Part shown: positions 1 through 9,492 of the stretch, piece by piece
How positions within the stretch are numbered: the first letter of the stretch is position 1
How the letters are laid out: every line of letters begins with the position of its first letter
Source of the DNA: Gammaproteobacteria bacterium
GTDB taxonomy: Bacteria; Pseudomonadota; Gammaproteobacteria; SG8-11
DNA length: 64,000 bases
Reading direction: 5' to 3'
NCBI GenBank assembly: GCA_024641505.1
Contig: JAHECY010000008.1
Coordinates: 1-64,000, forward strand
Notes under the pieces: model-generated
The model's input: only the letters and a program-made list of their open reading frames with translations
The model's database searches: none
What the model was told of the DNA's origin: nothing
Program-made: the position numbers and the translations under genes

Positions 1-372
1 CTCCAGAACATGAGGCAGTGTCACCACATCCACCATATCCGAAGCAATCGGTAACGCATCGGGCACCCCCCCGATACGCGCACCTGACATCAGAGTATTT
101 TCCAGTTCCTGATCGTAATCATGATCCACGATCACGCAATGCGGCACTCGAGTACCTCCGAAGGAATTCCCCCAACCGGCTTTACCCACTTGTACCAAGT
201 GGTATCCGAACAGGTTACAGATTACGGCATCCAGCTGCTGAAATTCTTCCGTCGCAAGAAATTTTCCTAACGGGGTGTCATACCAACGGCGCATGCGCTG
301 GCGCGTCAACAATAGATTGCCACAAGGGTGATTTTGCCGATTTTTTCGCCACCCCATCCTTACCCGTACCAT
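1..372 (-). CDS. class I SAM-dependent methyltransferase, 5' part only
   Basis: The minus strand is open from about position 372 through the left edge of the window, so only the N-terminal part (up to about 124 residues) is present. Near the edge it reads LPIASDMVDVVTLPHVLE, the typical post-motif-II segment of small class I SAM methyltransferases often found beside gloB. An earlier stretch, RRWYDTPLGKFL, matches the usual N-terminus of this family. Possible ATG starts lie at 372, 357 and 294; 372 has a GGAG-like stretch upstream, but the family similarity only begins at 294. It is divergent from gloB with about 58 bp between them. The substrate cannot be told from this fragment. Confidence 0.7.
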   Translation of the reverse strand, partial: MVRVRMGWRKNRQNHPCGNLLLTRQRMRRWYDTPLGKFLATEEFQQLDAVICNLFGYHLVQVGKAGWGNSFGGTRVPHCVIVDHDYDQELENTLMSGARIGGVPDALPIASDMVDVVTLPHVLE

Positions 373-430
373 GTCAACACCGCTCCACGGTACTATTAGC
401 CTGTGGTACAGGTTTTACTAAAGGTGAATT

Positions 431-1204
431 ATGGTGCACGTTATCGGTCTCCCGGCATTTTCCGACAATTATATCTGGATGATACAGGATGCGGACAATC
501 CGCGCGTTGTTCTTGTGGATCCTGGTGATGCCGCCCCCGCCCTGGCCGCACTGGCTCATCGCAATCTGGAGTTGGCGGCCATATTGATCACCCACCATCA
601 CGGCGACCATACCGGTGGCATAACCAAACTGCGTGGGCATTACCAGGTACCGGTGTACGGACCGGCACGTGAAGCCATTGCCCAGGTCACCCACCCGGTG
701 GTCGACGGCGATATCCTCCATCTCGGGGAAGCAGGTCTGTCGTTCGAAGTGATGGACGTACCGGGACATACTCGCGGGCATGTGGCCTATTGGGGGCATG
801 GCAGCTTATTCTGCGGTGATACGCTCTTTACTGCGGGGTGTGGTCGATTATTCGAAGGCACTCCCGAACAGATGTATGATTCCCTGCGTAAAATCAGTCG
901 GTTGGATCCCGCCACCCGGGTCTACTGCGCCCATGAATACACCCAGGACAATATCCGTTTTGCCAAGGTTGTGGAACCCCTCAATGCAGCTCTCCTGGAA
1001 CGGGAACGTAACACCGATGTTCGCCGTCAACGTGATGAACCCACGGTACCTTCCACGTTGGCCCTGGAACTGCAAACCAATCCGTTCCTGCGCTGTGAGG
1101 AATCAGTGGTGATCGCGGCCGCGCAAGCCTATGCTGGACACCCATTGAAGCCTGGTGCCGATGTCTTTGCCGTGGTCCGCCACTGGAAAGACACCTTGGA
1201 TTAA
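431..1204 (+). CDS. gloB: hydroxyacylglutathione hydrolase (glyoxalase II)
   Basis: A cytosolic metallo-beta-lactamase-fold hydrolase that cleaves S-lactoylglutathione to lactate and glutathione, the second step of methylglyoxal detoxification. The metal-binding motif THHHGDHTGG is near residue 54, and later ligands are visible (PGHTRGH near 112, FCGDTLF near 128, CAHEYT near 166). The C-terminal glutathione-binding domain is complete and the 257-residue length is normal for GloB. ATG at 431 is preceded by AAGGTG at a suitable distance. Divergent methyltransferase and downstream mltD are neighbours often seen around gloB in gammaproteobacteria. No anomalies. Confidence 0.96.
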   Translation: MVHVIGLPAFSDNYIWMIQDADNPRVVLVDPGDAAPALAALAHRNLELAAILITHHHGDHTGGITKLRGHYQVPVYGPAREAIAQVTHPVVDGDILHLGEAGLSFEVMDVPGHTRGHVAYWGHGSLFCGDTLFTAGCGRLFEGTPEQMYDSLRKISRLDPATRVYCAHEYTQDNIRFAKVVEPLNAALLERERNTDVRRQRDEPTVPSTLALELQTNPFLRCEESVVIAAAQAYAGHPLKPGADVFAVVRHWKDTLD

Positions 1205-1404
1205 ATGGCACGAATAATACCGCAGTATATTTATCGTTATGACGAATGGTTTAGTAGGAATCTCTTAGGCTTCCCTGGAATTTTTGTGGTAAGATTTTGA
1301 TCAATAATGACTTAATTTAAAGAAACGTGGACGCTGACCGATTTAGTTAATGCGTATATGTTTAACATAACAACTGGGATAGCTAACGACGTGGGTGGTA
1401 GCCG

Positions 1405-3207
1405 ATGGCACGAGGTTTAACTATTTTTTCTTTAATAATTAGTAGTATAGCGGCTGCGGGGTGCAGCACTATCAATACCCCTTCAGCAAGCAGTAACCTA
1501 ATTTTCGTTGATGACAACAGTCAGGCAGCGCATGTTGGCGATCAGCCGGCGCGACAGGATGCGGGCATTGTCGACTTGGCCGGTGCACCGGGCCGTAGTC
1601 ATTTCGCACCATCCGAAAGCCCTGAAGCCATCTCCGGCGTCACACGGGTGTTTGATAGCCCTGAGCTGAACGCACCACCGATCGATGATTCCCTTGATGC
1701 ACAAACCATCGTGTTGGAAGAACTTCCCCAGGATCAGATGGCACCGGACTATGAAGATCTTTGGGACCGCATCCGGCAGGGCTTTACCCTTAACCATGAC
1801 AATACCAGTATCGCAGGGGACATCGCCTGGTTTGCGCGCAATCAAGCCTACCTGGACCGGGTCGCGGAACGTGCGCAACCTTATTTGCACTATATCGTGA
1901 CGGAGGCGGAAAAACGCGATATGCCTCTGGAAATCGCACTGCTGCCTGTTGTAGAAAGCGCTTTTCAACCATTCGCTTATTCCCACGGTCGTGCGGCTGG
2001 CATCTGGCAATTCATCCCCGGCACCGGCCGCCTCTATGGCCTGAAACAAAACTGGTGGTACGATGGCCGCCGGGATATCTACGCTTCCACCCAAGCCGCC
2101 CTCAATTACCTAAAATCCCTGTATCGCGAATTTGGTGATTGGGAGTTGGCCCTGGCCTCCTACAATTCCGGCGCCGGTACCGTGAAACGTGCCATCCGCA
2201 AGAACCAACGCCGGGGTAAACCCACGGACTACTGGTCATTGGCGCTGCCCAAGGAAACCGAAGGCTATGTACCCAAACTCCTGGCCATTTCCGCCATTGT
2301 GTCAGACCCGGAGAAATACGGTATCGACCTGAAAACCATCCCAAACGCGCCCTACCTGACACGCGTGGACTTGGACGCACAGTTGGACTTGGCCTTGGCC
2401 GCGGAGCTGGCGGATTTGTCCGTGGAGGAGCTGTATACCCTCAACCCGGGTTTCAACCGTTGGGCCACCGACCCCAAAGGTTCCAGTTATCTGATGGTTC
2501 CCCTGGAAAAAGAACAACTGTTCCGGGAACAACTGGCCTCCCTGCCAGCGGAAAAAAGAATTCGCTGGGAACAGCATCGCATCGGCAAGGGTGAAACCAT
2601 CATTCAGATCGCGGACCAATACAACACTACGGTGCAAGTCATCAAGGAAGTCAACAAACTGCGGGGTAACAGTATCCATGCCGGGCGCTACCTGATCATC
2701 CCGGTAGCCATGAAGGATACCTCCGAATACAGTCATACCGAGGATAAACGCCGCGCCAAAATCCAGAATACCGCCCGTGCCGGACGCAATAAGTCAGTAC
2801 ACATGGTCAGTAAAGGCGATACCTTCTGGGATATCGCGCGCACCTACGATGTCAATGTCGGCGCACTGGCAAAATGGAACGGCATGAGCCCCCGCGATCC
2901 GTTGAGCATCGGTCAAAAACTCGTGGTCTGGACCAAGGATGAGGGTGAGGCCGGCACCGGCAACAACGATAGCGACTCCCGGATAACCTCCATCGACATG
3001 AGCCGCCTGGCAGCTCCCCCGGAATCCGCCACCAAACGCTGGATCAACTATATCGTACGCCGGGGTGATTCACTGGCCAGGATTGCCGAGCGTTTCCGGG
3101 TGAGTATTTCACAAGTGAAAAGCTGGAATAAGGTGCTCAAATCACGCAAGTATCTGCAACCGGGACAACGTATCAAGCTGTACGTGGATGTGACCCGTCA
3201 GTCTTGA
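1405..3207 (+). CDS. mltD: membrane-bound lytic murein transglycosylase D
   Basis: A 600-residue outer-membrane lipoprotein that cleaves the MurNAc-GlcNAc bond of peptidoglycan with formation of anhydro-MurNAc. The N-terminus is a lipoprotein signal with lipobox AAGC (Cys20). The SLT catalytic domain occupies about residues 165-300: VVESAFQP carries the catalytic Glu184, followed by GIWQFIPGTGRLYGL and the ASYNSGAG motif. Three LysM murein-binding repeats follow (about 390-435, 470-512 and 550-596), within the range usual for MltD. ATG at 1405 follows GTGGGTGGTAGCCG. It lies 200 bp downstream of gloB, and the gap contains no gene that I can see. Confidence 0.95.
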   Translation: MARGLTIFSLIISSIAAAGCSTINTPSASSNLIFVDDNSQAAHVGDQPARQDAGIVDLAGAPGRSHFAPSESPEAISGVTRVFDSPELNAPPIDDSLDAQTIVLEELPQDQMAPDYEDLWDRIRQGFTLNHDNTSIAGDIAWFARNQAYLDRVAERAQPYLHYIVTEAEKRDMPLEIALLPVVESAFQPFAYSHGRAAGIWQFIPGTGRLYGLKQNWWYDGRRDIYASTQAALNYLKSLYREFGDWELALASYNSGAGTVKRAIRKNQRRGKPTDYWSLALPKETEGYVPKLLAISAIVSDPEKYGIDLKTIPNAPYLTRVDLDAQLDLALAAELADLSVEELYTLNPGFNRWATDPKGSSYLMVPLEKEQLFREQLASLPAEKRIRWEQHRIGKGETIIQIADQYNTTVQVIKEVNKLRGNSIHAGRYLIIPVAMKDTSEYSHTEDKRRAKIQNTARAGRNKSVHMVSKGDTFWDIARTYDVNVGALAKWNGMSPRDPLSIGQKLVVWTKDEGEAGTGNNDSDSRITSIDMSRLAAPPESATKRWINYIVRRGDSLARIAERFRVSISQVKSWNKVLKSRKYLQPGQRIKLYVDVTRQS

Positions 3208-3269
3208 TCTTCAGCAACGATAGCCGGCAAATAGCAATGGCGTGGTGACACGCCGTTGCTGCTTCTAAA

Positions 3270-3641
3270 TCAGGCCGCGCTGCTGTTTTTTACCTGCGCA
3301 TTCATCGCCACCAGTATCTTGGTGATGTCCCGCGACAGCGTTATGTAAGTAGTGCGAAACCGGGCTTCCGCTTTCTCGATCGCACCGCTATCCGCTTCTC
3401 GAATGATGTCCGCCGCGCATTGGTGAAATTCCGCATGAATATGTTTTAGCTGGTCGTAGGATGCAATGTTCTGATAGTTTTTGCCTTCGCCATAAATCCA
3501 TTTTCCCAAGGTACACTGATCGTCCTTACATACCATATCCGGGTCCAGTTTTTCTTCGCTGGTACCATCCAGATGCTTGCGCAAGCGGATTTTCCAGTGG
3601 GTATGCGCCTCCAGTGCTTTAAAGAATACATTGTCTGCCAT
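3270..3641 (-). CDS. CZB (chemoreceptor zinc-binding) domain protein
   Basis: A 123-residue soluble protein consisting of a single CZB domain. The expected metal-binding pattern is visible: a His in EAHTHWK near residue 13, the CTLGKW motif near 43, and HAEFH near 69. CZB domains bind zinc, usually attached to chemoreceptors or diguanylate cyclases; here the domain stands alone, so an output partner is not evident. The gene converges on mltD. ATG at 3641 follows GGGAGAGTTCC, a good ribosome binding site. A TATAAT on the minus strand (3760-3755) and a CRP-like site at 3821-3836 lie upstream. Confidence 0.85.
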   Translation of the reverse strand: MADNVFFKALEAHTHWKIRLRKHLDGTSEEKLDPDMVCKDDQCTLGKWIYGEGKNYQNIASYDQLKHIHAEFHQCAADIIREADSGAIEKAEARFRTTYITLSRDITKILVAMNAQVKNSSAA

Positions 3642-3754
3642 GGAACTCTCCCGTAGATTTACTCACAGTCACCACGGTCTTGTCATAGAGCGCAAAACCA
3701 GCGATTTCCCATTGTTAGCGGTCCCTTCATCTTAATCCTTTAATTTTATTACTG

Positions 3755-3836
3755 ATTATAAACTATTGTAAATTCCATCAGTTATTTCCATTAACGTGCT
3801 GCTATACGGATGCGCGCAGGTGTGAGGTCTATCACT
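3755..3836 (-). promoter_or_regulatory. possible promoter of the CZB gene with a CRP-like site
   Basis: TATAAT on the minus strand at 3760-3755 would place a transcription start near 3748. TGTGA-GGTCTA-TCACT at 3821-3836 matches the CRP/Vfr half-sites at 9 of 10 positions and is centred at about -80. That is near a position from which class I CRP can act. No convincing -35 box was found, so this is a weak prediction. The rest of 3642-3909 holds nothing recognisable. Confidence 0.3.
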
Positions 3837-3909
3837 TCCGTTACTCAGGGATTTTCAACACTATAGGGGTTATCGACCGGGCAAATTCATCACGGCCCTG
3901 CTCCTATTG

Positions 3910-4620
3910 TTAAGCGGCAATGGCGTGCAGGATTTGCTCGCGACCCCAAGGTTTGGGCAAGATAGCGTGCGCATAACCGGCACTCAGGGCAAGTTCCAGC
4001 TGGCTGAGGCGGCACCGACCTGAGATGAGTATGCGCCGAATGGCGGGGAAGGTTTTTGCCATGTATTTTAATAATTGGTAACCGTCTGCAGGTCCCAGAT
4101 ACAAATCGACAATCGCGATATCGATTTGTACTTCTTTGTTTAACAACAAACGCAGCGCATCCAGGGGCATTGGCGCAAGCAACGGTGATAAACCTAAACC
4201 TTGCAACTCCTGACTCAATGCCTTGCGCGCCACCACCGAATCATCGACCACCAGGACTTTCGGCAGGTTACAGTGTTGCTGCTCCAGTCGGGACAGGACC
4301 AGATCCTGAAGCTGGTCCTCCACTGCCGCGTCTACGTCCGAAAACGCAATACCATAGCAATAGTCGCCATGTGTATTATCTTGCCGGCGCATTACGCGAC
4401 CGGTTAAAGGCAGGGGCCGCGATCCCGGTAGCTCCAATACCAACCGATACATCATGCCTGGCATAAGCGGTAAACCGCCGGCAAGAACAGCGCCTCCCGC
4501 GCACAGATTTTCCACGCGATAAGCGCCAAGTATTTCGCCTCTACTAATGACATACGCGATCGCAGGGACTTCGACGCGTGGCGATTTACGTATTTTTGCT
4601 TGCCAATCTCGACCAGTCAT
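3910..4620 (-). CDS. PilZ domain - response regulator receiver protein
   Basis: A 236-residue protein joining an N-terminal PilZ-like domain (about residues 15-100) to a C-terminal receiver domain (about 118-236). The receiver is canonical: VLVVDDS supplies the acidic pocket, VDLYLGPADGY contains the phosphoacceptor Asp, ILISG the Ser/Thr switch and LPKPWG the Lys. PilZ domains often bind cyclic di-GMP, but the RxxxR motif is not clear here, so binding is uncertain. I chose ATG at 4620, preceded by GGTGGGG, rather than an upstream TTG at 4659. It may link phosphorelay input to a second-messenger response; the partner kinase is not adjacent. Confidence 0.82.
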   Translation of the reverse strand: MTGRDWQAKIRKSPRVEVPAIAYVISRGEILGAYRVENLCAGGAVLAGGLPLMPGMMYRLVLELPGSRPLPLTGRVMRRQDNTHGDYCYGIAFSDVDAAVEDQLQDLVLSRLEQQHCNLPKVLVVDDSVVARKALSQELQGLGLSPLLAPMPLDALRLLLNKEVQIDIAIVDLYLGPADGYQLLKYMAKTFPAIRRILISGRCRLSQLELALSAGYAHAILPKPWGREQILHAIAA

Positions 4621-4727
4621 CGTGATACCCCACCAATTCGAGTCATGCCAAATATTCAACTTTTATATTGATGTTATAATATCGTCCACCCATGCGACTC
4701 CTTGACTAATTATTAGCTGAAAACGTT

Positions 4728-4923
4728 ATGTTACTGATCTTCCACGAATTCGATCTAGGAAAACACGAAGTATGCAGGTCGTACTGGGCAGGGAGCCCCA
4801 ACCGTTATATCACCCGGATAACGACTCCAAAGGGTGAATGTATATTCTGATGGCTTGGATCCGCGTGGCGACAGCGAAGAAATCTACGGCACAGCCATTT
4901 TCCGGCGCTTCTCAAGAAAATAG
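4728..4923 (+). pseudogene. possible frameshifted small gene
   Basis: ATG at 4728 opens a frame that ends at TGA 4848-4850 after 40 residues. The +1 frame carries protein-like sequence from about 4836 (containing YSDGLDPRGDSEEIYG) to TAG at 4921. Removing one T near 4840 would join them into about 64 residues with even hydrophilic composition. There is no clear ribosome binding site and I do not recognise the product. It may be a decayed gene, a sequencing error, or chance. The rest of 4621-4969 holds nothing recognisable. Confidence 0.3.
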
Positions 4924-4969
4924 CAGGGTTACCTGGGCCGTGATGCACTATCACCACGCGCTAGCTTGG

Positions 4970-6973
4970 TTAGTACAAAAAGCACCGCACTTTTTGCTTG
5001 TCGGAAAGATTCACAAACTCGGGATAGGTCCCCCGGCATTTATCCTGCGCCTGGGCGCAGCGCGGATGGAAATGGCAGCCCTGTGGAGGATTTGATGGCG
5101 ATGGCAATTCGCCTTGCAAGTATACCACTTCGCGTCCCGATTTTTCATCGATGCTGGGCACCGCCGACAACAGCGCTCGAGTGTAGGGGTGTTTGGGATC
5201 ATTCAAGACCTGCCGCACCTCACCCTGTTCAACGATACGTCCCAGATACATTACCGCGACTTCGTGGGCCAGATATTCGACGACGGAAATATTGTGGGTG
5301 ATGAATAAATAGGAAATGCCCAATCGTTCCTGCAGTTTCTTCAACAGATTGAGAATTTGTGCCTGCACGGACACGTCCAGGGCGCTGGTCGGTTCGTCGC
5401 AAATAATCAGCTTGGGATCCACGGCCAGCGCCCGGGCGATACAGATACGCTGACGCTGGCCACCGGAAAACTCATGGGGATAACGATACTTGGATTCCGG
5501 TGATAAACCCACCTGGCGCAGCAATTCATCGACACGCCGCTCCCGTTCCTGGGCTGAACCTCCAAGATCCTGCGCTACCATACCCTCTTCGATAATACTG
5601 CGCACCAGCATACGGGGATTCATCGATGAAAACGGATCCTGAAAAATAATCTGCATGTCGCGGCGATGCTGGCGCAGAGTCTCACCCTTCAATTGCATCA
5701 GATCCAGGGCGCCGAATTGCACCGCGCCGGCGCTGGGCCGGATCAGTTGCAGCACGCCCTTGGCCACCGTGGTCTTGCCGCAACCAGACTCGCCCACCAG
5801 CGCTACGGTCTTACCCGGGGGGATAACCAGGCTGACCCCGTCCACTGCTTTCACGTGGCCTACCACGCGCTTGAACAAGCCACGGTGTATGGGAAAATGC
5901 ACTGCCAAATCGTTAACGGTCAGAGCCTCGTCTACCTGACGGCGCGGTCTGAGATCGGCTAACTCCGCCTCGGCGGGTTTTGGCGTATTGCTCGTCAATG
6001 GGGCATCGCCAGCCAGTAAATGGCAACGGGCGCCGTGATCCTTGACCTCAACCCATGCCGGCACCTGTTCGGCGCATCGGGACCAGGCAAAGTCGCAGCG
6101 GGGTTCGAAACGGCAACCGCTGAATTCCTGGGCCAGTGAAGGTACCGACCCCCGCATCACCGCCAGTTGTTGCTCTCGTTTGTTCATGTCCGGCAAGGAT
6201 TCAAACAATTTTCTGGAATACGGATGCTTGGGTTCCTTGAAGAATTCATCACGACTGGCTTGCTCCACGATCTGCCCGGCATACATCACCGCCACCCGGT
6301 CAGCCATGCCGGACACTACACCCAAGTCATGGGTAATCAGCAGCACGGACATGCCGGAGTCCTGTTGTAGTTTCTTCAGCAAATCCAGCACCTGGGCCTG
6401 AATGGTCACATCCAAAGCGGTCGTAGGTTCATCGGCGATCAGCAACTCCGGTTCGCCCGCCAGCGCCATGGCGATCATCACCCGCTGCTTCATACCTCCG
6501 GAAAGCTGATGCGGATATTCCTGCATGCGCCGTTGCGGATCGGGTATACCCACCGCATCCAGCAACTCCACCACACGCCGGTCGGCTGCCGCGCCCTGCA
6601 GGTCCTTGTGCAGGGTCAGGCTTTCCCGGATCTGATTGCCAATGGTCATTACGGGATTGAGACTGGTCATCGGTTCCTGGAAGATCATGGCAATACGCCC
6701 GCCACGCACCTTGCGCATTGCCACTTCGGGCAACGCCAGCAGGTCTTGCCCCCGCAGCAATACACTGCCCCCCTCAATGCGCCCCGCCGGCTGTGGCACC
6801 AGGCGCATGATCGACAGCGATGTCATGGATTTCCCGCAACCGGATTCGCCCAATAGTGCGAACGTTTCCCCCTGACGGATATCGAAACTGATATCGTCCA
6901 CGGCACGTACCGTACTGGCACCGGAACCGAAGTAGGTTTTCAAGCCTTGTACGCGCAGCAAAGTATCGGTCAT
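4970..6973 (-). CDS. yejF: peptide ABC transporter, fused dual ATP-binding protein (YejF-like)
   Basis: Energises peptide import at the inner membrane. The 667-residue chain contains two complete oligopeptide-type ABC ATPases. The first has Walker A GESGCGKS near residue 42, signature LSGGMKQR and Walker B LLIADEP. The second has Walker A GESGCGKT near 394, signature FSGGQRQR and Walker B LIICDEP. Each half ends in the Cys-containing C-terminal extension typical of the Dpp/Opp family ([20 protein letters not shown]). It is longer than E. coli YejF (about 530 residues) because of these extensions. It is the last gene of a four-gene minus-strand operon, 30 bp after the yejE-like gene. Confidence 0.9.
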   Translation of the reverse strand: MTDTLLRVQGLKTYFGSGASTVRAVDDISFDIRQGETFALLGESGCGKSMTSLSIMRLVPQPAGRIEGGSVLLRGQDLLALPEVAMRKVRGGRIAMIFQEPMTSLNPVMTIGNQIRESLTLHKDLQGAAADRRVVELLDAVGIPDPQRRMQEYPHQLSGGMKQRVMIAMALAGEPELLIADEPTTALDVTIQAQVLDLLKKLQQDSGMSVLLITHDLGVVSGMADRVAVMYAGQIVEQASRDEFFKEPKHPYSRKLFESLPDMNKREQQLAVMRGSVPSLAQEFSGCRFEPRCDFAWSRCAEQVPAWVEVKDHGARCHLLAGDAPLTSNTPKPAEAELADLRPRRQVDEALTVNDLAVHFPIHRGLFKRVVGHVKAVDGVSLVIPPGKTVALVGESGCGKTTVAKGVLQLIRPSAGAVQFGALDLMQLKGETLRQHRRDMQIIFQDPFSSMNPRMLVRSIIEEGMVAQDLGGSAQERERRVDELLRQVGLSPESKYRYPHEFSGGQRQRICIARALAVDPKLIICDEPTSALDVSVQAQILNLLKKLQERLGISYLFITHNISVVEYLAHEVAVMYLGRIVEQGEVRQVLNDPKHPYTRALLSAVPSIDEKSGREVVYLQGELPSPSNPPQGCHFHPRCAQAQDKCRGTYPEFVNLSDKQKVRCFLY

Positions 6974-7003
6974 TACACGGTTCTCACTCAGTAAATCCAG
7001 GGA

Positions 7004-8518
7004 CTAACTCCGAGCCCGCAGACGCGGATCGAAAGCATCACGTACGGCGTCGGAAAACAGATTCGCCGCCAATACCAGAATAAACATAAAAATAAATGCC
7101 GCCAGCAGCGACCACCACACCATGGGATCACGTGCCATTTCGAAACGGGCTTGATTGATCATATTGCCCCAACTGTTCATGGCCGGATCCACACCAATGC
7201 CCACGTAGGACAAAACCGCTTCCGCCAGCACCAGACCGCTGAAATCCAGCACGATAGCGATGAGCACGATATGCATCACATTGGGCAGAATATGCCGGGT
7301 GATAATGACCATATGACGCACGCCCATGGCGGTGGCGGCGGTGATATAGTCCATCTCCCGCAGTTTCAGGGACTCGCCGCGCAACATACGACACAAGCCG
7401 GTCCAACTGGTGATACCCAGGATCATGCACAGAAACAGCAGCTTCAGATCGTTGCGTTCCAAGGTGGTGTTAAAGGCATCCGCGTTGCGTTCCATGTAAA
7501 CCTGCAGCAGTAACACCGCCGCGGCGATCAACAGAATGCCGGGAATGGAATTCAGGGTGGTGTAAACGTATTGGATTACATCGTCAATCCAGCCCCGGAA
7601 ATAGCCGGCCATGATACCGAACAGAACGGCAAAGGGCAGCATGATCAAAGTAGTCAGCGTACCGATCACCAGACCGGTACGGATACTCTTCAGCGCCTGA
7701 AAATAAACATCCTGACCCACTTTGTCGGTGCCGAAAATATGGTACTTGGCGCCAAGCTGAACGGTGAGCGTCACGGCCAGGATCACCAAAAACACCGTGA
7801 GCATAATTTCCCGCCACGGCAGTTCCGTACGTCCGCCCGCTACTGCCCGCACCTGATCCCGGACCATAGTTTTGTGTTTACCGGCCAGTACCAGAACTAT
7901 CACATAGGCATGCACTGCCCAGATTACCAGCGCGGCCAACACGGCGATAACGACATTCACGGCGATGTCCCGAGCCGCGCCCTCCCCCTGCGTACCGAGA
8001 TGCGCGCCGCCGAATTCCAGACGCGGAAAATCGCGCACCTGGGTGCCATCAGGCCGCTCGATGGTTTCTTTGGTATACGCGTGGGTCGCGAACGGTGCCG
8101 AATAAGTGCGTTCCACCCGGGAACTGATAGGTTGCAACAATACATCCAGAATCGTCAACACTTCGCCGGTATAGGTGGTGGCGGTGGACCGCTCCTGGTG
8201 CGCGGCCGGCGGGCGAAAATGTACGGAATCAAGCAAACCGATTGCGACATAGGCCAGCAAAATCACCACCGACATCATGCCCAGGCGACTGTGGCGCACA
8301 CGCAACCATGGACTGCGCAAGTGCTCATGCTGGCTGGCATAGGCTGCAAACAGCATGGCAATGACCAGCAGCAGATAGATCAGGAGATCGGTCCATAAAT
8401 ATACCGGTTTCAAACCAGCCACCAGCATGATCAACAACAAACACAATGCCACCGCCAACAACGCCATGGCGGTATAAAGCACCGTTCGGTTATGACTCAA
8501 GAAACCATTGACTGTCAT
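7004..8518 (-). CDS. yejE: peptide ABC transporter permease, long YejE-like form
   Basis: Inner-membrane permease of the peptide transporter. The C-terminal part (about residues 280-500) is a standard binding-protein-dependent permease domain with the EAA-like segment EMDYITAATAMGVRHMVI. At 504 residues it is much longer than E. coli YejE (about 340). The N-terminus holds several membrane segments (about 12-35, 38-58, 80-100 and 190-212) that bracket a hydrophilic, probably periplasmic insertion of about 80 residues. The stop codon lies 30 bp before the ATPase gene, and the start overlaps the stop of the yejB-like gene by 4 bp (ATGA), indicating translational coupling. Confidence 0.88.
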   Translation of the reverse strand: MTVNGFLSHNRTVLYTAMALLAVALCLLLIMLVAGLKPVYLWTDLLIYLLLVIAMLFAAYASQHEHLRSPWLRVRHSRLGMMSVVILLAYVAIGLLDSVHFRPPAAHQERSTATTYTGEVLTILDVLLQPISSRVERTYSAPFATHAYTKETIERPDGTQVRDFPRLEFGGAHLGTQGEGAARDIAVNVVIAVLAALVIWAVHAYVIVLVLAGKHKTMVRDQVRAVAGGRTELPWREIMLTVFLVILAVTLTVQLGAKYHIFGTDKVGQDVYFQALKSIRTGLVIGTLTTLIMLPFAVLFGIMAGYFRGWIDDVIQYVYTTLNSIPGILLIAAAVLLLQVYMERNADAFNTTLERNDLKLLFLCMILGITSWTGLCRMLRGESLKLREMDYITAATAMGVRHMVIITRHILPNVMHIVLIAIVLDFSGLVLAEAVLSYVGIGVDPAMNSWGNMINQARFEMARDPMVWWSLLAAFIFMFILVLAANLFSDAVRDAFDPRLRARS

Positions 8519-9492
8519 TGCAGGCGTATCCTCGGATCAACCAGCGTGTAGGAAATGTCCGTCAAGATGAGACCGATGATATACAACACCGACCCCAGGA
8601 ACACCATGGAGCGCACGATGGCGAAATCCTGGGAGCCGATGGCATCGATGGTATAACTGCCCAGCCCCGGAATGCCGAAGAACGATTCGGTAATCAGGCT
8701 GCCGATGAACAGCAGGGGTATCGCCACCACCACGCCGGTGAGTATCGGGATCATGCCATTCTTTAACACATGCCGGAACAGCACCGTGGTTTCCCGCAAT
8801 CCTTTGGCGCGGGCGGTACGCACGAAATCCTTGCCGATCTCCTCCAGAAAGATCGTGCGATACCAGCGGGAACTGCCGCCGACACCACCGACAATGCCGA
8901 TCAACACCGGCAGCACCAGAAACTTGAAGGCGTGAACGCCATCGTCATAACCGGAAATCGGCACCAGATGTAACATCTTGCTGATGAGGTATTGACCGCC
9001 AATGATGTAAAACAATCCCGATACCGACATCAACATTACGCACAGTATCACCCCCCAGACATCGATATACGTCGCGCGAAAAAAAGCCATGAGCAACGCG
9101 AATGTTATATAGACCAGCAACCCCGTCAGAAACGTCGGAAGTGCGATGGCCAGGCTGGGCCACATACGCTGACTGATATCGAAGCCGATATCGCGGCCGT
9201 TATCAGCAACACCGAAATCAAACACGAACAACCTTACCGAGTTCTGAAAAAAAATGGTGTCAGTGACCTTGGACAGGCCCGGTTGGTCACCGTTGTACAC
9301 CAGCGGTCGGTCATAGCCGTGATCCTGCTTCCATTTAACGATGGCCTCATCCGTGACCCGCTTCATGCCCAGGTGCATGCGCGCCATGTCATCCGGCGAA
9401 TTAACGATAAAGAACAGCGCGAAGGTAATGAGATTCACGCCGATCAGAATCGGTATCGCGTAGAGTATGCGGCGAATAATATAGGCGATCAT
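8515..9492 (-). CDS. yejB: peptide ABC transporter permease (YejB/DppB-like)
   Basis: The second inner-membrane permease of the peptide importer, 325 residues. The N-terminal segment MIAYIIRRILYAIPILIGV is characteristic of DppB/OppB-type permeases. The coupling-helix motif FVRTARAKGLRETTVL (near residue 222) contacts the ATPase, and LITESFFGIPGLGSY is the typical C-terminal signature. It overlaps both neighbours by 4 bp, so the four genes are probably translated from one message. The whole set matches the yejABEF arrangement, known in E. coli for uptake of oligopeptides and microcin C. Confidence 0.9.
   Translation of the reverse strand: MIAYIIRRILYAIPILIGVNLITFALFFIVNSPDDMARMHLGMKRVTDEAIVKWKQDHGYDRPLVYNGDQPGLSKVTDTIFFQNSVRLFVFDFGVADNGRDIGFDISQRMWPSLAIALPTFLTGLLVYITFALLMAFFRATYIDVWGVILCVMLMSVSGLFYIIGGQYLISKMLHLVPISGYDDGVHAFKFLVLPVLIGIVGGVGGSSRWYRTIFLEEIGKDFVRTARAKGLRETTVLFRHVLKNGMIPILTGVVVAIPLLFIGSLITESFFGIPGLGSYTIDAIGSQDFAIVRSMVFLGSVLYIIGLILTDISYTLVDPRIRLQ

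Noticed and set aside
18..482. Plus-strand open frame of 154 residues at the left end
   Set aside because: It is antisense to the methyltransferase frame, whose motif sequence is convincing, and overlaps the gloB start.
7571..8398. Plus-strand frame of 275 residues opposite the YejE-like gene
   Set aside because: Antisense shadow rich in His and Gln; the minus-strand gene has family motifs and operon overlap.
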